This document shows, piece after piece, positions 48,994 to 57,902 of a stretch of 64,000 nucleotides of DNA (the first letter of the stretch is position 1; each line of letters starts with the position of its first letter). Position numbers and translations under genes: made by a program. This DNA comes from Intestinimonas timonensis (GTDB lineage Bacteria > Bacillota > Clostridia > Oscillospirales > Oscillospiraceae), in NCBI RefSeq assembly GCF_900626145.1, contig NZ_LR130817.1:710698-774697 (forward strand), written 5' to 3'. Under the pieces are notes generated by a model. It saw only the letters and a program-made list of their open reading frames with translations. It made no database searches and was not told the DNA's origin.

Positions 48994-49509
48994 TCAGCCG
49001 TTGAGAGAGGTCTTGATGGCGTCCAGGACGGTGTCCTGGTCCTCGCACATGACCAGCAGAATGGTGCCGTCGTCCAGGGTCTCTACCTTGGCGGCGTTGG
49101 CAATCTCATACTGGTCCACCAGATACTGCTCAAAGCTCTGCTTCTGCTGCTCCACGAAGGCGTTGACGCCCTCCAGAACCTCCTCGCTCTTGCCCTCGGC
49201 GGGGAGAATGGCGGCCACGCCGTAGGCCTTGATGTTCATGGGGGAGATGGCAACAGCGAAAGCGTCGGTATTCTCGTCGGTGACGCCAATAAGGGAGAGC
49301 ACCAGGGAAGCGGTGTCATCTTCGGTGGAGGTGACCACGGGAACGGCCTCGTTGAGCTCGTCGTCACGGGCGGACTCGATGGTGGTCTTATAGGCCTCGG
49401 TATACTCCTCGGGGGTCTTGCTGGCGGTGCCGGAATCCTTGCTCCCGCAGCCAACCAGGGCGGAGAGGAGCAGAAGGGCAGACAGGGAAAGAGACAGCAT
49501 ACGTTTCAT
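48994..49509 (-). CDS. DUF4358 lipoprotein
   Basis: This 171-residue secreted lipoprotein has signal peptide and lipobox (LLLLSALVGC, acylated Cys21). The mature part fits DUF4358, a family of Clostridia surface lipoproteins of unknown role (VLEGVNAFVEQQKQSFEQYL, VLLVMCEDQDTV-type end). Its ATG overlaps the clpC stop (ATGA), so it is co-translated with clpC. It ends at the strong terminator of the hairpin array. Confidence 0.85.
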   Translation of the reverse strand: MKRMLSLSLSALLLLSALVGCGSKDSGTASKTPEEYTEAYKTTIESARDDELNEAVPVVTSTEDDTASLVLSLIGVTDENTDAFAVAISPMNIKAYGVAAILPAEGKSEEVLEGVNAFVEQQKQSFEQYLVDQYEIANAAKVETLDDGTILLVMCEDQDTVLDAIKTSLNG

Positions 49510-52031
49510 GGGGATGATTCTCCTTTAGCTTTGTTTTGTTCACAGTCTCCTTGGACGCAGGCCGCCGGATTTTGTTCCCCGGGTGCCGAAAAAATATTTA
49601 GTTTGTTTTCCTCGGCCAAAACCATGGCGGTTTCTCCAGCGGAAAGTCCGCCCCCCAAAAGCAATTCTGCGATAGGGTCCTCCACCTGGGTGCGGATGGC
49701 CCGGCGGAGGGGGCGGGCGCCGTATTCCGGGTCAAATCCGGCATCTGTAAGCCGGTCCAGGGCTTTGTCGCTCACTTTGAGGGCAACCTGGTGCTCACCC
49801 AGACGGCGTTCCAGCTGCTCCAGCAGCTGCCGGGCGATCCGACGCAGTTCCGGACGGGTGAGCTGCTGAAAGACCACGATCTCGTCCACCCGGTTGAGAA
49901 ACTCAGGCCGGAAGATCTGCTTGAGCTCGGAGAGGACGGCTTGGCGCAGCTCTTCCGGCGGACGGGTATCTCCCTGCCGGGCCGTAAATCCCAAATGCCC
50001 CCCCTTGGCTGTGAGCCGCCGGGCGCCGGCGTTGGAGGTCATGACCACCACGGTATTTCGAAAGTCCACTTTGCGGCCCTGGGCGTCGGTGACCACGCCG
50101 TCCTCCAGGATCTGAAGCAGAACACCCCATACGTCGGGGTGGGCTTTCTCCAGCTCGTCGAAGAGGACCACAGAATAGGGTTTGCGCCGCACCCTTTCCG
50201 TGAGCTGTCCGCCCTCGTCATAGCCCACGTAGCCCGGCGGAGAGCCCAGGAGCCGGGAGACGGTGTGCTTTTCCATATACTCCGACATGTCGAAGCGGAG
50301 GAGGGCGTCCTCGGTGCCGAACATGGAGGCGGCCAGGGCCTTACACAGCTCAGTCTTGCCTACGCCGGTGGGGCCCAGGAAGAGAAAGGAGCCAATGGGA
50401 CGACCGGGCTCTTTCAGCCCTGCCCGGCTCCGGCGGATGGCCCGGGCCACCGCCTGTACGGCAGCGTTCTGCCCCACCACCCGGCGGTGAAGCTCCCCCT
50501 CCAGGGCCAAGAGGCGGTCAGACTCGGCCTGCGTCAGGGTGCTTACCGGGATGCCGGTGCAGTCGGCCACCACAGCGGCCACGTCCTCCGCCTCCACACC
50601 ACGTTTTCCATGGTCCTGGTGCCAGGCGCAGCACTGTACCGCCAACTCCCGCCGGAAGTCCCGTTCCGCGTCCCGGAGCATGGCGGCCCGCTCGTAATTC
50701 TGCCCCCGGATGGCGGTCTCCCGGGCGGCGGCAGCCTGACAGGCCTTTTCCTCCAGCCCCCGCAGGGCGGGAGGAGTCTCCAGGGCACTGATCCGGACCC
50801 GCGCGGCGGCCTCATCAATGAGGTCCACCGCCTTGTCCGGGAGAAAACGGTCGGGGAGGTAGCGGCAGGAGAGGGTCACTGCCGCCTCCAGAGCCTGGTC
50901 AGAGATGGTCAGCTTGTGGTGGCTTTCGTAGCGGCTGCGCAGGCCCCGGAGAATGGCCAGGGCATCCGCCTGGCTGGGTTCCTCTACCAATACGGACTGA
51001 AACCTCCGCTCCAGCGCGGCATCCTTTTCGATATATTTCCGATATTCCGCCAGAGTGGTGGCGCCTATTACCTGGAGATCTCCCCGGCTGAGAGCCGGCT
51101 TGATGATGTTGGCGGCGTCAATGGCGCCCTCCGCACTGCCCGCTCCTACGATGGTGTGGAGCTCATCCAGAAAGAGGATGATGTCGCCTGCCCGGCGGAC
51201 CTCCGCCAGGATGTTTTTGACCCGCTCCTCAAACTCGCCCCGGTACTTGGTCCCCGCCACAGTGGCGGAGAGGTCCAGGGAAAGGAGCCGCTTGCCCCGC
51301 AGGCAATCGGGGACCTGGCCGGAGACGATGCGCCGGGCCAGGCCCTCCACGATGGCCGTCTTGCCAACGCCGGGCTCGCCGATGAGGGCGGGGTTGTTCT
51401 TCTGCCGCCTGGAGAGGATCTGGATGACCCGGTGGATCTCCCGGTCCCGTCCGATGACGGGGTCCAGGCTGCCGGCGGCGGCCAGACGGGTCAGATCTTT
51501 CGCAAATTGTTCTAACAGCTTTTTTTCGCCCCGTTCCGTGTGTTCACGCTCCGGACGGGGACGGGCCGGCTCACTCCAGGGGAGCGGACCGGCGGGCGTC
51601 TCGCCCAGAGCTTTCATGGTATCTGTGTAAAGGCCGCCCAGCTGGCCGGTGGCGGCCAGGACCTGAGTGGCGGCGCAGGTCCGCAGGCGGAGAAGGGCCA
51701 GAAGCAGATGCTCGGTGTCCACCTTCCGGAAGCCGGTCCGCAGACACTCCGCCGCCGCCAGTTCTACCGCCTGCCGGCAGTTGGGCGTCAGGCCCTGGAG
51801 GGGGAGACTCACGGTGCTGCCCGCGCCGGAGACCTGTTTCACCCCCTCCTCCAGGCGCTGGGGGGTGAGGCCGGAGGCCCGGAGGATCTGGGCGGCCACG
51901 CCCAGCCCCTCCTGGCTCAGCCCCAGAAGAAGGTGCTCCGTCCCCACATAGCTGTGGCCCAGCCGCACCGCGGCCGCCTGGGCCAGCTTCAGGGCTGCCT
52001 GGGCCCGCTGTGTGAATCGGTCTTCTCGGAT
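49506..52031 (-). CDS. clpC: ATP-dependent Clp protease ATP-binding subunit, ClpC-type
   Basis: This AAA+ unfoldase feeds proteins to ClpP. It has two Clp N repeats, a first AAA module with GEPGVGKT (197-204 counting from the GTG at 51968), a UVR-type linker motif ([22 protein letters not shown]) and a second AAA module with GPTGVGKT (532-539). The start is a problem. The family's first helix [15 protein letters not shown] is encoded upstream of that GTG, but the frame there has no ATG, GTG or TTG before the stop at 52038. I propose the ATC at 52029-52031, seven bases after AGGTG, or frameshift coupling to the small upstream ORF. The stop overlaps the DUF4358 gene. Confidence 0.9.
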   Translation of the reverse strand: MREDRFTQRAQAALKLAQAAAVRLGHSYVGTEHLLLGLSQEGLGVAAQILRASGLTPQRLEEGVKQVSGAGSTVSLPLQGLTPNCRQAVELAAAECLRTGFRKVDTEHLLLALLRLRTCAATQVLAATGQLGGLYTDTMKALGETPAGPLPWSEPARPRPEREHTERGEKKLLEQFAKDLTRLAAAGSLDPVIGRDREIHRVIQILSRRQKNNPALIGEPGVGKTAIVEGLARRIVSGQVPDCLRGKRLLSLDLSATVAGTKYRGEFEERVKNILAEVRRAGDIILFLDELHTIVGAGSAEGAIDAANIIKPALSRGDLQVIGATTLAEYRKYIEKDAALERRFQSVLVEEPSQADALAILRGLRSRYESHHKLTISDQALEAAVTLSCRYLPDRFLPDKAVDLIDEAAARVRISALETPPALRGLEEKACQAAAARETAIRGQNYERAAMLRDAERDFRRELAVQCCAWHQDHGKRGVEAEDVAAVVADCTGIPVSTLTQAESDRLLALEGELHRRVVGQNAAVQAVARAIRRSRAGLKEPGRPIGSFLFLGPTGVGKTELCKALAASMFGTEDALLRFDMSEYMEKHTVSRLLGSPPGYVGYDEGGQLTERVRRKPYSVVLFDELEKAHPDVWGVLLQILEDGVVTDAQGRKVDFRNTVVVMTSNAGARRLTAKGGHLGFTARQGDTRPPEELRQAVLSELKQIFRPEFLNRVDEIVVFQQLTRPELRRIARQLLEQLERRLGEHQVALKVSDKALDRLTDAGFDPEYGARPLRRAIRTQVEDPIAELLLGGGLSAGETAMVLAEENKLNIFSAPGEQNPAACVQGDCEQNKAKGESSP

Positions 52032-52171
52032 GGTCTCTCACCTCGGTTCCGTTTGGTCTGGGCCGTACGAGCAGTCCGGTGCCCGTGGGCGCGGCTGTGT
52101 GCGGCACCCGCCAGCTCGGGGGTCAGGGCGCCGGCCAACTCCGCGCGAAAACGGTCCTGATATTCCCGCAT
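51989..52171 (-). CDS. Small ORF upstream of and overlapping clpC
   Basis: This 60-residue basic ORF (MREYQDRFRAELAGALTPEL at the start) has an excellent GGGAGGTGA site six bases before its ATG, better than anything before clpC. It overlaps the 5' end of clpC in the -1 frame and ends inside it. No family is recognised. It may be a leader peptide that brings ribosomes to clpC, or the true first part of a frameshifted ClpC. It replaces the usual ctsR/mcsA/mcsB neighbours. Confidence 0.5.
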   Translation of the reverse strand: MREYQDRFRAELAGALTPELAGAAHSRAHGHRTARTAQTKRNRGERPSEKTDSHSGPRQP

Positions 52172-52350
52172 ATGCTCACCTCCCGGGAGCGCATTCTTGG
52201 CTCCTCACGCTTCTAACTATATCCAGGTCCCCGGCGGGATAAACCGCCTTCCGGCTGGTCACGCCTGGAGCGTATCCCTAGTTTAACCACTCTGAGGACT
52301 TCTACCCGCAGAGGCAAAAAAATGAGGAGGGAAATTTGCAGAAATAAACG
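52172..52350. other. Gap between clpC unit and ferredoxin
   Basis: No gene is seen here. The minus strand should hold the promoter of the clpC unit, but no strong -35/-10 pair or CtsR heptad repeat stands out by eye. Confidence 0.4.
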
Positions 52351-52378
52351 TTGCATTTTTTCGAAACTGTGGTAGAAT
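52351..52378 (+). promoter_or_regulatory. Promoter of ferredoxin gene
   Basis: TTGCAT (52351-52356) and TAGAAT (52373-52378) are spaced by 16 bases, with an extended TGG before the -10. Confidence 0.75.
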
Positions 52379-52408
52379 AGGCTTACATTCAAATTGGAGG
52401 TGTTACCA

Positions 52409-52579
52409 ATGGCCTATGTCATCAGTGATGCTTGTGTGAGCTGCGGCTCTTGTGCCGATTCCTGCCCCATGGGTGCTATTTCTCAGGGCGACAGCCAGTA
52501 CGTCATCGACGCCAATACCTGCATCGATTGCGGTTCCTGCGCTGATACCTGCCCCACCGGCGCTATCTCCCAGGGCTGA
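52409..52579 (+). CDS. 2[4Fe-4S] ferredoxin
   Basis: This 56-residue clostridial-type ferredoxin has two CxxCxxCxxxCP cluster motifs: C9/C12/C15/C19 and C38/C41/C44/C48. It carries low-potential electrons for fermentation and other reactions. GGAGG lies 8 bases before the ATG at 52409; there is a dedicated promoter and a strong terminator, so it is a single-gene unit. Confidence 0.95.
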   Translation: MAYVISDACVSCGSCADSCPMGAISQGDSQYVIDANTCIDCGSCADTCPTGAISQG

Positions 52580-52600
52580 CACACACAGCGTACTTAACGA

Positions 52601-52641
52601 AAAAACAGGGCGGCGTACTTGGTACGCCGCCCTGTTTTTTC
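52601..52641 (+). terminator. Terminator of ferredoxin gene
   Basis: An 18-bp perfect stem (AAAAACAGGGCGGCGTAC at 52601-52618 and its complement at 52622-52639) has a 3-base loop, with A and T tracts included. Confidence 0.95.
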
Positions 52642-52643
52642 TC

Positions 52644-52672
52644 TTGACAGGACTACCGGGCTTGGGTATGCT
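52644..52672 (+). promoter_or_regulatory. Promoter of His-rich protein gene
   Basis: TTGACA (52644-52649) and TATGCT (52667-52672) are spaced by 17 bases, starting directly after the ferredoxin terminator. Confidence 0.8.
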
Positions 52673-52700
52673 GGAACAAATGAGAAAAAGGAGCAACGAC

Positions 52701-53177
52701 ATGGAACACCACCACGAGCACTGCGGCTGCGGCTGCGGACACGACCACAGCCATGAGCGCCATCATGAGCACCACGGTGAGCACGCTCATCACCAGGGAG
52801 AACTCACCCCGGCCCAGGCGGCCTTTTTCCATGAGCTGGAGCACCACCGCTACCTGCCTCTGGCCCGGTTCCTGATGGAGAGTACGGCGGAGGACGACTT
52901 TTCCGCCGTGGCCCTCTCCCCGGTCTACCTGCGGAGCCCCGAGGACACCATGAAGCAGGTGAAGGAGATGGGGGCGCTGCTGCTGGACCTGGAGCGCCGG
53001 GGCTGGATCACCCTGGACTACGGCTACGCTCTGGAGGGCTATCCCTACGAGGAGTACCGGACCTCCCAGCTATACGCCTACTTCTGCCGCACGGTGGAGG
53101 AGGCCAAGGGCCGGCCAGGCTTTCTGGGGGACACCCCGGTGCTGGAGCTGGGGAGCATTGCTCTGGCAGAAGAATAA
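52701..53177 (+). CDS. Hypothetical protein with His-rich N-terminus
   Basis: This 158-residue protein starts at the ATG at 52701 (AAAAAGGAG upstream). The first 35 residues are a run of His, Cys and Glu (MEHHHEHCGCGCGHDHSHER at the start), a likely metal-binding or metal-storage tail of Ni, Zn or Cu type. The rest is a small helical domain with LPLARFLMESTAEDDFS and GALLLDLERRGWITLDYGY. No family name is known to me. It is a single gene between terminators. Confidence 0.75.
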   Translation: MEHHHEHCGCGCGHDHSHERHHEHHGEHAHHQGELTPAQAAFFHELEHHRYLPLARFLMESTAEDDFSAVALSPVYLRSPEDTMKQVKEMGALLLDLERRGWITLDYGYALEGYPYEEYRTSQLYAYFCRTVEEAKGRPGFLGDTPVLELGSIALAEE

Positions 53178-53181
53178 AGGA

Positions 53182-53217
53182 ACGGGAGGCCGCGCGCCGC
53201 GCGGCCTCCCGTTTTTT
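53182..53217. terminator. Terminator between convergent genes
   Basis: ACGGGAGGCCGCGCG pairs with the complementary run to about 53212, followed by six T. It is placed between the His-rich gene and the minus-strand hydrolase gene. Confidence 0.88.
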
Positions 53218-53221
53218 GAGC

Positions 53222-54187
53222 TCAGTCCATCTCCAGCAGGAACTGGCCGATGTGATTCATGGCTTGGGCAGCCTTTTTCATGGGGAACATTTGGAAAACA
53301 TGCCACATGTCGGGCCACACCTCCAGGCGGCAGGGAGTGCCGGCCTGAACCAGGCGATCCCGGAGCCGCACGGAGTCGGAGAGCAGGATCTCGTTGGTAC
53401 CGGCCTGGATGAGAACAGGGGGGAGCCGCCTCAGATCTCCAAAAAGGGGAGAGAGCAGGGGGGCGGACAGGTCCTGACCGGGGGCGTACACCCCACGTAC
53501 CGCCCGGATATAGTCCATGGTGAGCATGGGATCGTCGTCCCGGTGCTCCTGATAGGACTTGCCGCTGGCCGTCATATCGGTCCAGGGGGAGAGAAGGACC
53601 AGCCGACGGGGGAGAAGCCGTCCAGCATCCCGGAGAAGCATGGCCAGAACAAGGGCCAGGTTGCCGCCTGCGGAGTCGCCGGCCACCACCACGTCCCGGG
53701 CGCCGTAGCCCAGATGCATCAGGTAATCCCAGGCCTTCATGGCATCCTCCAGGGGGGCGGGATAGGTGTACTCGGGGGCCAGACGGTACTCAAAGGCCAG
53801 TACCTCGTAGCCGGTGACGCCGGCCAGCTTGGCGGCCAGAATGCGGGCATAGCCCAGGTTGCCGCTGGTATATCCGCCGCCGTGGCAGTATAGAATGACA
53901 TGGCGCTTGTCATGGCCACGCTCCGGCCGGACCCAGGCGGCGGGCATGCCCCGGAGGTCGAAGGGCTCCCAGCTCATGCCCAGCATGGGGGCTACCAGTC
54001 GGCCCAGCAGCTCCTGACCCTTGCGCTGGCGCTCCAGGTCGCCTGGGTCCATAGAGTCGGGGGAGGTAGCGGAGTGGATGGCCTTGAGGGCACCCATGAC
54101 GGCGCTGGTGCGCTTTTGCTCCGCGGTTTGTCGTGCCTCGGGAGAGAGGGGGGACAGGTGTTTGCGTTTTTTTTCTTTGTGTTCCAT
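53222..54187 (-). CDS. Alpha/beta hydrolase (HSL-type esterase)
   Basis: This 321-residue hydrolase has the hormone-sensitive-lipase group's oxyanion motif YCHGGGYTSG, the nucleophile elbow GDSAGG with the catalytic Ser, and a C-terminal acid/His pair around ALWPDMWHVFQMF-type sequence. These enzymes cleave short-chain acyl esters. The first 60 residues are charged. It is divergent from a condensation-like acyltransferase gene, with which it may work. No signal peptide is seen. Confidence 0.9.
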   Translation of the reverse strand: MEHKEKKRKHLSPLSPEARQTAEQKRTSAVMGALKAIHSATSPDSMDPGDLERQRKGQELLGRLVAPMLGMSWEPFDLRGMPAAWVRPERGHDKRHVILYCHGGGYTSGNLGYARILAAKLAGVTGYEVLAFEYRLAPEYTYPAPLEDAMKAWDYLMHLGYGARDVVVAGDSAGGNLALVLAMLLRDAGRLLPRRLVLLSPWTDMTASGKSYQEHRDDDPMLTMDYIRAVRGVYAPGQDLSAPLLSPLFGDLRRLPPVLIQAGTNEILLSDSVRLRDRLVQAGTPCRLEVWPDMWHVFQMFPMKKAAQAMNHIGQFLLEMD

Positions 54188-54282
54188 AAAAACTCCTGAC
54201 TGTGCGGCGGAGGCGCTGCCGCCGCCGTATGGGATGCGGTGAAGGGAAAATCTCTTCTCATCTTACAGGATATTCCCTTGGA

Positions 54283-54311
54283 TTGCAAGGCCGTGGGGTT
54301 TATAGTATAAT
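54283..54311 (+). promoter_or_regulatory. Promoter of acyltransferase-like / DUF6320-like unit
   Basis: TTGCAA (54283-54288) and perfect TATAAT (54306-54311) are spaced by 17 bases. Confidence 0.85.
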
Positions 54312-54372
54312 GATACCTGCTGACCGCTGCCCGGGGGCGTGATCCCCCTGGCGCATACAGGAAAGGGGCTGC

Positions 54373-55680
54373 TTGGCCGTGCCGAAAAAGAAGAAGACGG
54401 AGTGGTACCGCCTGGACAACGCCGCCATGATGTACTCCGCCATCCAGCGGGAGAACTACTCCGCCATTTACCGCTTCTCGGCGGTGATGACAGATCTGGT
54501 GGACCCGCAGGCACTCCAACGGGCCATTGACCGGACCATGCCCCGGTTTCCCGGTTTTCGGGTCCACATCAAGCGCGGCTTCTTCTGGTACTACTTTGAG
54601 CCCAACGACGCCCCCGGCCCCTTTGTGAAGGAGGACATGAGCAACCCCTGTCAGCCGGTGCGTTTCAAGGAGGATGACGGCTGGCTCATCCGCTTTTTCT
54701 ACTATGGACACCGCATCTCTCTGGAGGTCTTCCATGCCTTGGCCGATGGGGCGGGGGCGCTGACGCTGTTCCGAACTCTGCTGGCGGTCTACCTGCGGGA
54801 GCTGGGCCACCAGATCCCCAATACCGGCGGGATTTTGGATGTGGACGAGCCGCCCTCCCGGGAGGAGCAGGAGGACTCCTATTTCCGCTATGCCAAGTCC
54901 CGGGTGCGCCGTGGTATGGGGGAGAGCAAGGCCTATCAGAACAACGGTACGCCGGAACCCTTTTATACCCTCAATGTCACCATGGGCCTGGTGCCCCTGG
55001 ACAAGCTCCGGGAGGTGGCCAAGGGCTACGGTGCCTCGGTGACGGAGTACCTCTCCGCAGTCCTCATCGAGTCCATCCTGGCCAAGCAGCGCCGGGAGGG
55101 ACGCCGCCGGGAGCTGCCGGTGGCGCTGGCGGTACCCATCAACCTGCGGCCTCACTTTCCCTCCCGCACCCTGCGCAACTTCATCCTGACGGTGCGGCCC
55201 GTCATTGACCCGGAGCTGGGGGACTACACCTTTCCGGAGATCGTCTCCCAGGTCCATCACCATATGCGCCTGCACATCAGCCGCCAGGAGATGCAGGCGG
55301 TTATCACCCGCAACGTGATGCTTCAGAAAAATAAGCCGCTCCAGCTGGTGCCGGCGCCGGTGAAGAACCTTACCATGGCCATCAGCTACAAGCTGGTGGG
55401 CTGCCGGCCCTATTCCACCACCTATACCAACCCCGGCGCCTTTACCGTTCCGCCGGAGATGGAACCACACATCCAGCGCATGGAGGTCATACTGGGCCAG
55501 TCCTACACCCCGCGCAGCAACTGTGCCTCCATCAGCTACGGAAACACCATGGAGATCACCTTTGCCGGTACGGTGAAGGAGTCCGACGTGGAGCGGGACT
55601 TCTTCCGTCACTTGGTCCGGGAGGGCATCCACGTGAAGGTCATATCCAACCGCCAGAGCCCGGAATCGCCGGCCGGTTGA
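54373..55680 (+). CDS. Condensation/CAT-fold acyltransferase-like protein
   Basis: This 435-residue cytoplasmic protein resembles the alcohol acetyltransferase/condensation-domain superfamily. FHALADGAG matches the HxxxDG active site, though the first His of a full HHxxxDG is absent. VAVPINLRPHFPSRTLRNFI resembles the DFGWG-side latch region in position. It starts at TTG 54373 (GTG 54379 also possible), with AAAGGGG upstream. The next gene follows after 23 bases. The substrate is unknown: it may acylate an alcohol or lipid. Confidence 0.7.
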   Translation: MAVPKKKKTEWYRLDNAAMMYSAIQRENYSAIYRFSAVMTDLVDPQALQRAIDRTMPRFPGFRVHIKRGFFWYYFEPNDAPGPFVKEDMSNPCQPVRFKEDDGWLIRFFYYGHRISLEVFHALADGAGALTLFRTLLAVYLRELGHQIPNTGGILDVDEPPSREEQEDSYFRYAKSRVRRGMGESKAYQNNGTPEPFYTLNVTMGLVPLDKLREVAKGYGASVTEYLSAVLIESILAKQRREGRRRELPVALAVPINLRPHFPSRTLRNFILTVRPVIDPELGDYTFPEIVSQVHHHMRLHISRQEMQAVITRNVMLQKNKPLQLVPAPVKNLTMAISYKLVGCRPYSTTYTNPGAFTVPPEMEPHIQRMEVILGQSYTPRSNCASISYGNTMEITFAGTVKESDVERDFFRHLVREGIHVKVISNRQSPESPAG

Positions 55681-55703
55681 GCGGGTACAGGGAGGAGATA
55701 CGA

Positions 55704-56408
55704 ATGTCATACTGCGTCAACTGCGGGGTGGAGCTGGACCCCACCGCCAGCGCCTGTCCCCTGTGCCAGACCCCGGTGGTCAACCCACGGCAGCCGGTGG
55801 ACACCGAGTTGCCCCCTCCTTTCCCCAGCAGGCGGGAGGAGGTGCAGCCGGTGAACAAGCTGGAGCTGGCCTTGCTGCTCTCGGCCATGCTCGGCTCGGT
55901 GGCGGTGGTCTGCGGGGTGCTGAACCTCTTTTTCCTTCATTCCAGCCGCCCATGGTCCCTCTATGTGATCGGCGCGGCAGTGATGCTGTGGATCTGGCTG
56001 GTGCCGCCCCTCCTCTTCCGGGGTATGCCTCTGTGGGTCCGGCTGGGTCTGGACGCCTGCGCCGTTGGGGTGTACGTCTACCTCATCTCCATCGATCTCC
56101 ATGGCATAGAGTGGTATCTGGGACTGGCTCTGCCCATCATCCTCACCGGCGGTGCCATTATGGTGGCCCTAGGGCTGATCCTCAGCCGTGGGCGGTCGAT
56201 TCTTACCAGCGTTACCCTCATCATCGGCGCCATCGGCCTTTTCGTTATGAGCATTGAGCTCTACGTGGACCGCTGGCTTCACCAGGACTACCTCCCAGGC
56301 TGGTCCCTTGTGGTGGCCGCTGTATGTGTGGCGCTCATCATTCCGCTGGTCATCGTCCGCCGCCGCCCGGCGCTTCGGGACGAGGTACGCCGGCGGTTCC
56401 ATATGTAA
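55704..56408 (+). CDS. Zinc-ribbon membrane protein (DUF6320-like)
   Basis: This 234-residue protein starts at the ATG at 55704 (GGGAGGAG upstream). A zinc ribbon CxxC...CxxC is at the N-terminus (SYCVNCGVELDPTASACPLC), then a Pro-rich linker and six hydrophobic helices. The Arg-rich tail is cytoplasmic. It resembles clostridial DUF6320 proteins that I have seen next to acyltransferase-like genes. The function is not known. Confidence 0.75.
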   Translation: MSYCVNCGVELDPTASACPLCQTPVVNPRQPVDTELPPPFPSRREEVQPVNKLELALLLSAMLGSVAVVCGVLNLFFLHSSRPWSLYVIGAAVMLWIWLVPPLLFRGMPLWVRLGLDACAVGVYVYLISIDLHGIEWYLGLALPIILTGGAIMVALGLILSRGRSILTSVTLIIGAIGLFVMSIELYVDRWLHQDYLPGWSLVVAAVCVALIIPLVIVRRRPALRDEVRRRFHM

Positions 56409-56500
56409 CCCAATGTGCAAAGGAAGCGTATAAACATAAGAATATACATTATATAACGCATATTATACATATTGATGTGAGATTGTACGAGAAAATAGGG

Positions 56501-56560
56501 AGGCAATTCGCATATTTATGCGAATTGCCTCTTGCATTTTCTCGGCGGAAGTGGTACACT
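56501..56560 (+). promoter_or_regulatory. argG promoter with adjoining dyad
   Basis: A 13-bp stem (AGGCAATTCGCAT at 56501-56513 with its complement at 56518-56530) lies directly before a promoter with TTGCAT (56532-56537) and TACACT (56555-56560), 17-base spacing. The dyad could be the end of the preceding gene or an operator for an ArgR-type repressor; it does not match the ArgR box well. An AT-rich stretch lies upstream at 56430-56475. Confidence 0.65.
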
Positions 56561-56594
56561 GTGTCCAACATCGAAAGACATGGAGGAGTTCACC

Positions 56595-57821
56595 ATGACA
56601 GATCACAAGGACATCAAGAAAGTCGTACTCGCCTATTCCGGCGGCTTGGATACATCCATCATCATCCCCTGGCTGAAGGAGAACTACAACAACTGCGAGG
56701 TCATCGCCGTCTCCGGCGACGTGGGCCAGGGCACCGAGCTGGACGGCCTGGAGGAGAAGGCCATTAAGACCGGCGCCTCCAAGCTCTATGTGGAGGACCT
56801 CACCGATGAGATGGTGGATGAGGTCATCATCCCCTCCATGAAGATGGGTGCCAAGTACGAGCAGTACCTGCTGGGTACCGCCTTTGCCAGGCCCATCATC
56901 GCCAAGCGGCTGGTGGAGATCGCCAAGAAGGAGGGCGCCGACGCCATCTGCCACGGCTGCACCGGCAAGGGCAACGACCAGGTCCGGTTCGAGCTGGCCA
57001 TCAAGCGCTTTGCTCCCGAGATGAAGATCATCGCCCCCTGGCGTGAGTGGGACATCAAGGGCCGGGACGAGGAGATCGACTACGCCGAGGCCCACAACAT
57101 CCCTCTGAAGATCAGCCGGGAGACCAATTACTCCAAGGACAAGAACCTGTGGCACCTCTCCCACGAGGGCCTGGACCTGGAGGACCCCTCCAACGAGCCC
57201 CAGTACGAGAAGGAGGGCTTTTTGGAGATGGGCGTGAGCCCCATCGCCGCCCCGGACAAGCCCACCTACGTCACCCTGGAGTTTGTCAAGGGCGTGCCCG
57301 TGGCCATTGACGGGGAGAAGATGAAGGCCAGTGACATCATCCGCAAGCTCAACAAGCTGGGCGGTGAGAACGGCATCGGCCTGCTGGACATCGTGGAGAA
57401 CCGGCTGGTGGGCATGAAGGACCGCGGTGTGTACGAGACCCCCGGCGGCACCATCCTCTACCACGCCCACGAGGTGCTGGAGATGATCACCATCGACAAG
57501 GACACCGCCCACATGAAGGCCAAGCTGGCGGTGGACTTCGCCGACCTGGTCTACAACGGCAAGTGGTTCACCCCCCTGCGGGAGGCCCTGAGCGCCTTTG
57601 CCGACAAGACCCAGGAGCACGTCACCGGCACCGTGAAGCTCAAGCTCTACAAGGGCAACATCATCAATGCCGGCGTCACCTCTCCCGAGACCCTCTACTC
57701 CGAGGATCTGGTCACCTTTGAGGAGAGCGACTACGACCAGAAGGACTCTGCCGGCTTCATCAACCTGTGGGGCCTGCCCGACACCGTTCAGGCGCTGCGG
57801 GAGCAGGGCAAGCTGAAATAA
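56595..57821 (+). CDS. argG: Argininosuccinate synthase
   Basis: This 408-residue enzyme joins citrulline and aspartate, using ATP. The nucleotide-binding YSGGLDTS near the start and the [15 protein letters not shown] motif are diagnostic. I chose the ATG at 56595 (GGAGG about eight bases upstream); the ATG 15 bases earlier ([10 protein letters not shown]) is possible but has less spacing. It is first in the arginine operon. Confidence 0.97.
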   Translation: MTDHKDIKKVVLAYSGGLDTSIIIPWLKENYNNCEVIAVSGDVGQGTELDGLEEKAIKTGASKLYVEDLTDEMVDEVIIPSMKMGAKYEQYLLGTAFARPIIAKRLVEIAKKEGADAICHGCTGKGNDQVRFELAIKRFAPEMKIIAPWREWDIKGRDEEIDYAEAHNIPLKISRETNYSKDKNLWHLSHEGLDLEDPSNEPQYEKEGFLEMGVSPIAAPDKPTYVTLEFVKGVPVAIDGEKMKASDIIRKLNKLGGENGIGLLDIVENRLVGMKDRGVYETPGGTILYHAHEVLEMITIDKDTAHMKAKLAVDFADLVYNGKWFTPLREALSAFADKTQEHVTGTVKLKLYKGNIINAGVTSPETLYSEDLVTFEESDYDQKDSAGFINLWGLPDTVQALREQGKLK

Positions 57822-57836
57822 GAAAACGGACAAAGA

Positions 57837-57878
57837 GGGACGCCGCGCCGGTCAGCGGATCGGCACGGCGCCCTTTTT
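57837..57878 (+). terminator. Terminator-like hairpin between argG and argH
   Basis: GGGACGCCGCGCCG (57837-57850) pairs imperfectly with CGGCACGGCGCCC (57861-57873) and is followed by five T. It would separate argG from the rest, or be an attenuator or partial stop reducing argH-F expression. Confidence 0.75.
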
Positions 57879-57902
57879 CCCATACGTAAGGAGCGAAGGA
57901 AC

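Noticed and set aside
56501..56530. ArgR box at the argG promoter
   Set aside because: The dyad halves do not match the usual TGAAT/ATTCA core, so I only call it a dyad.
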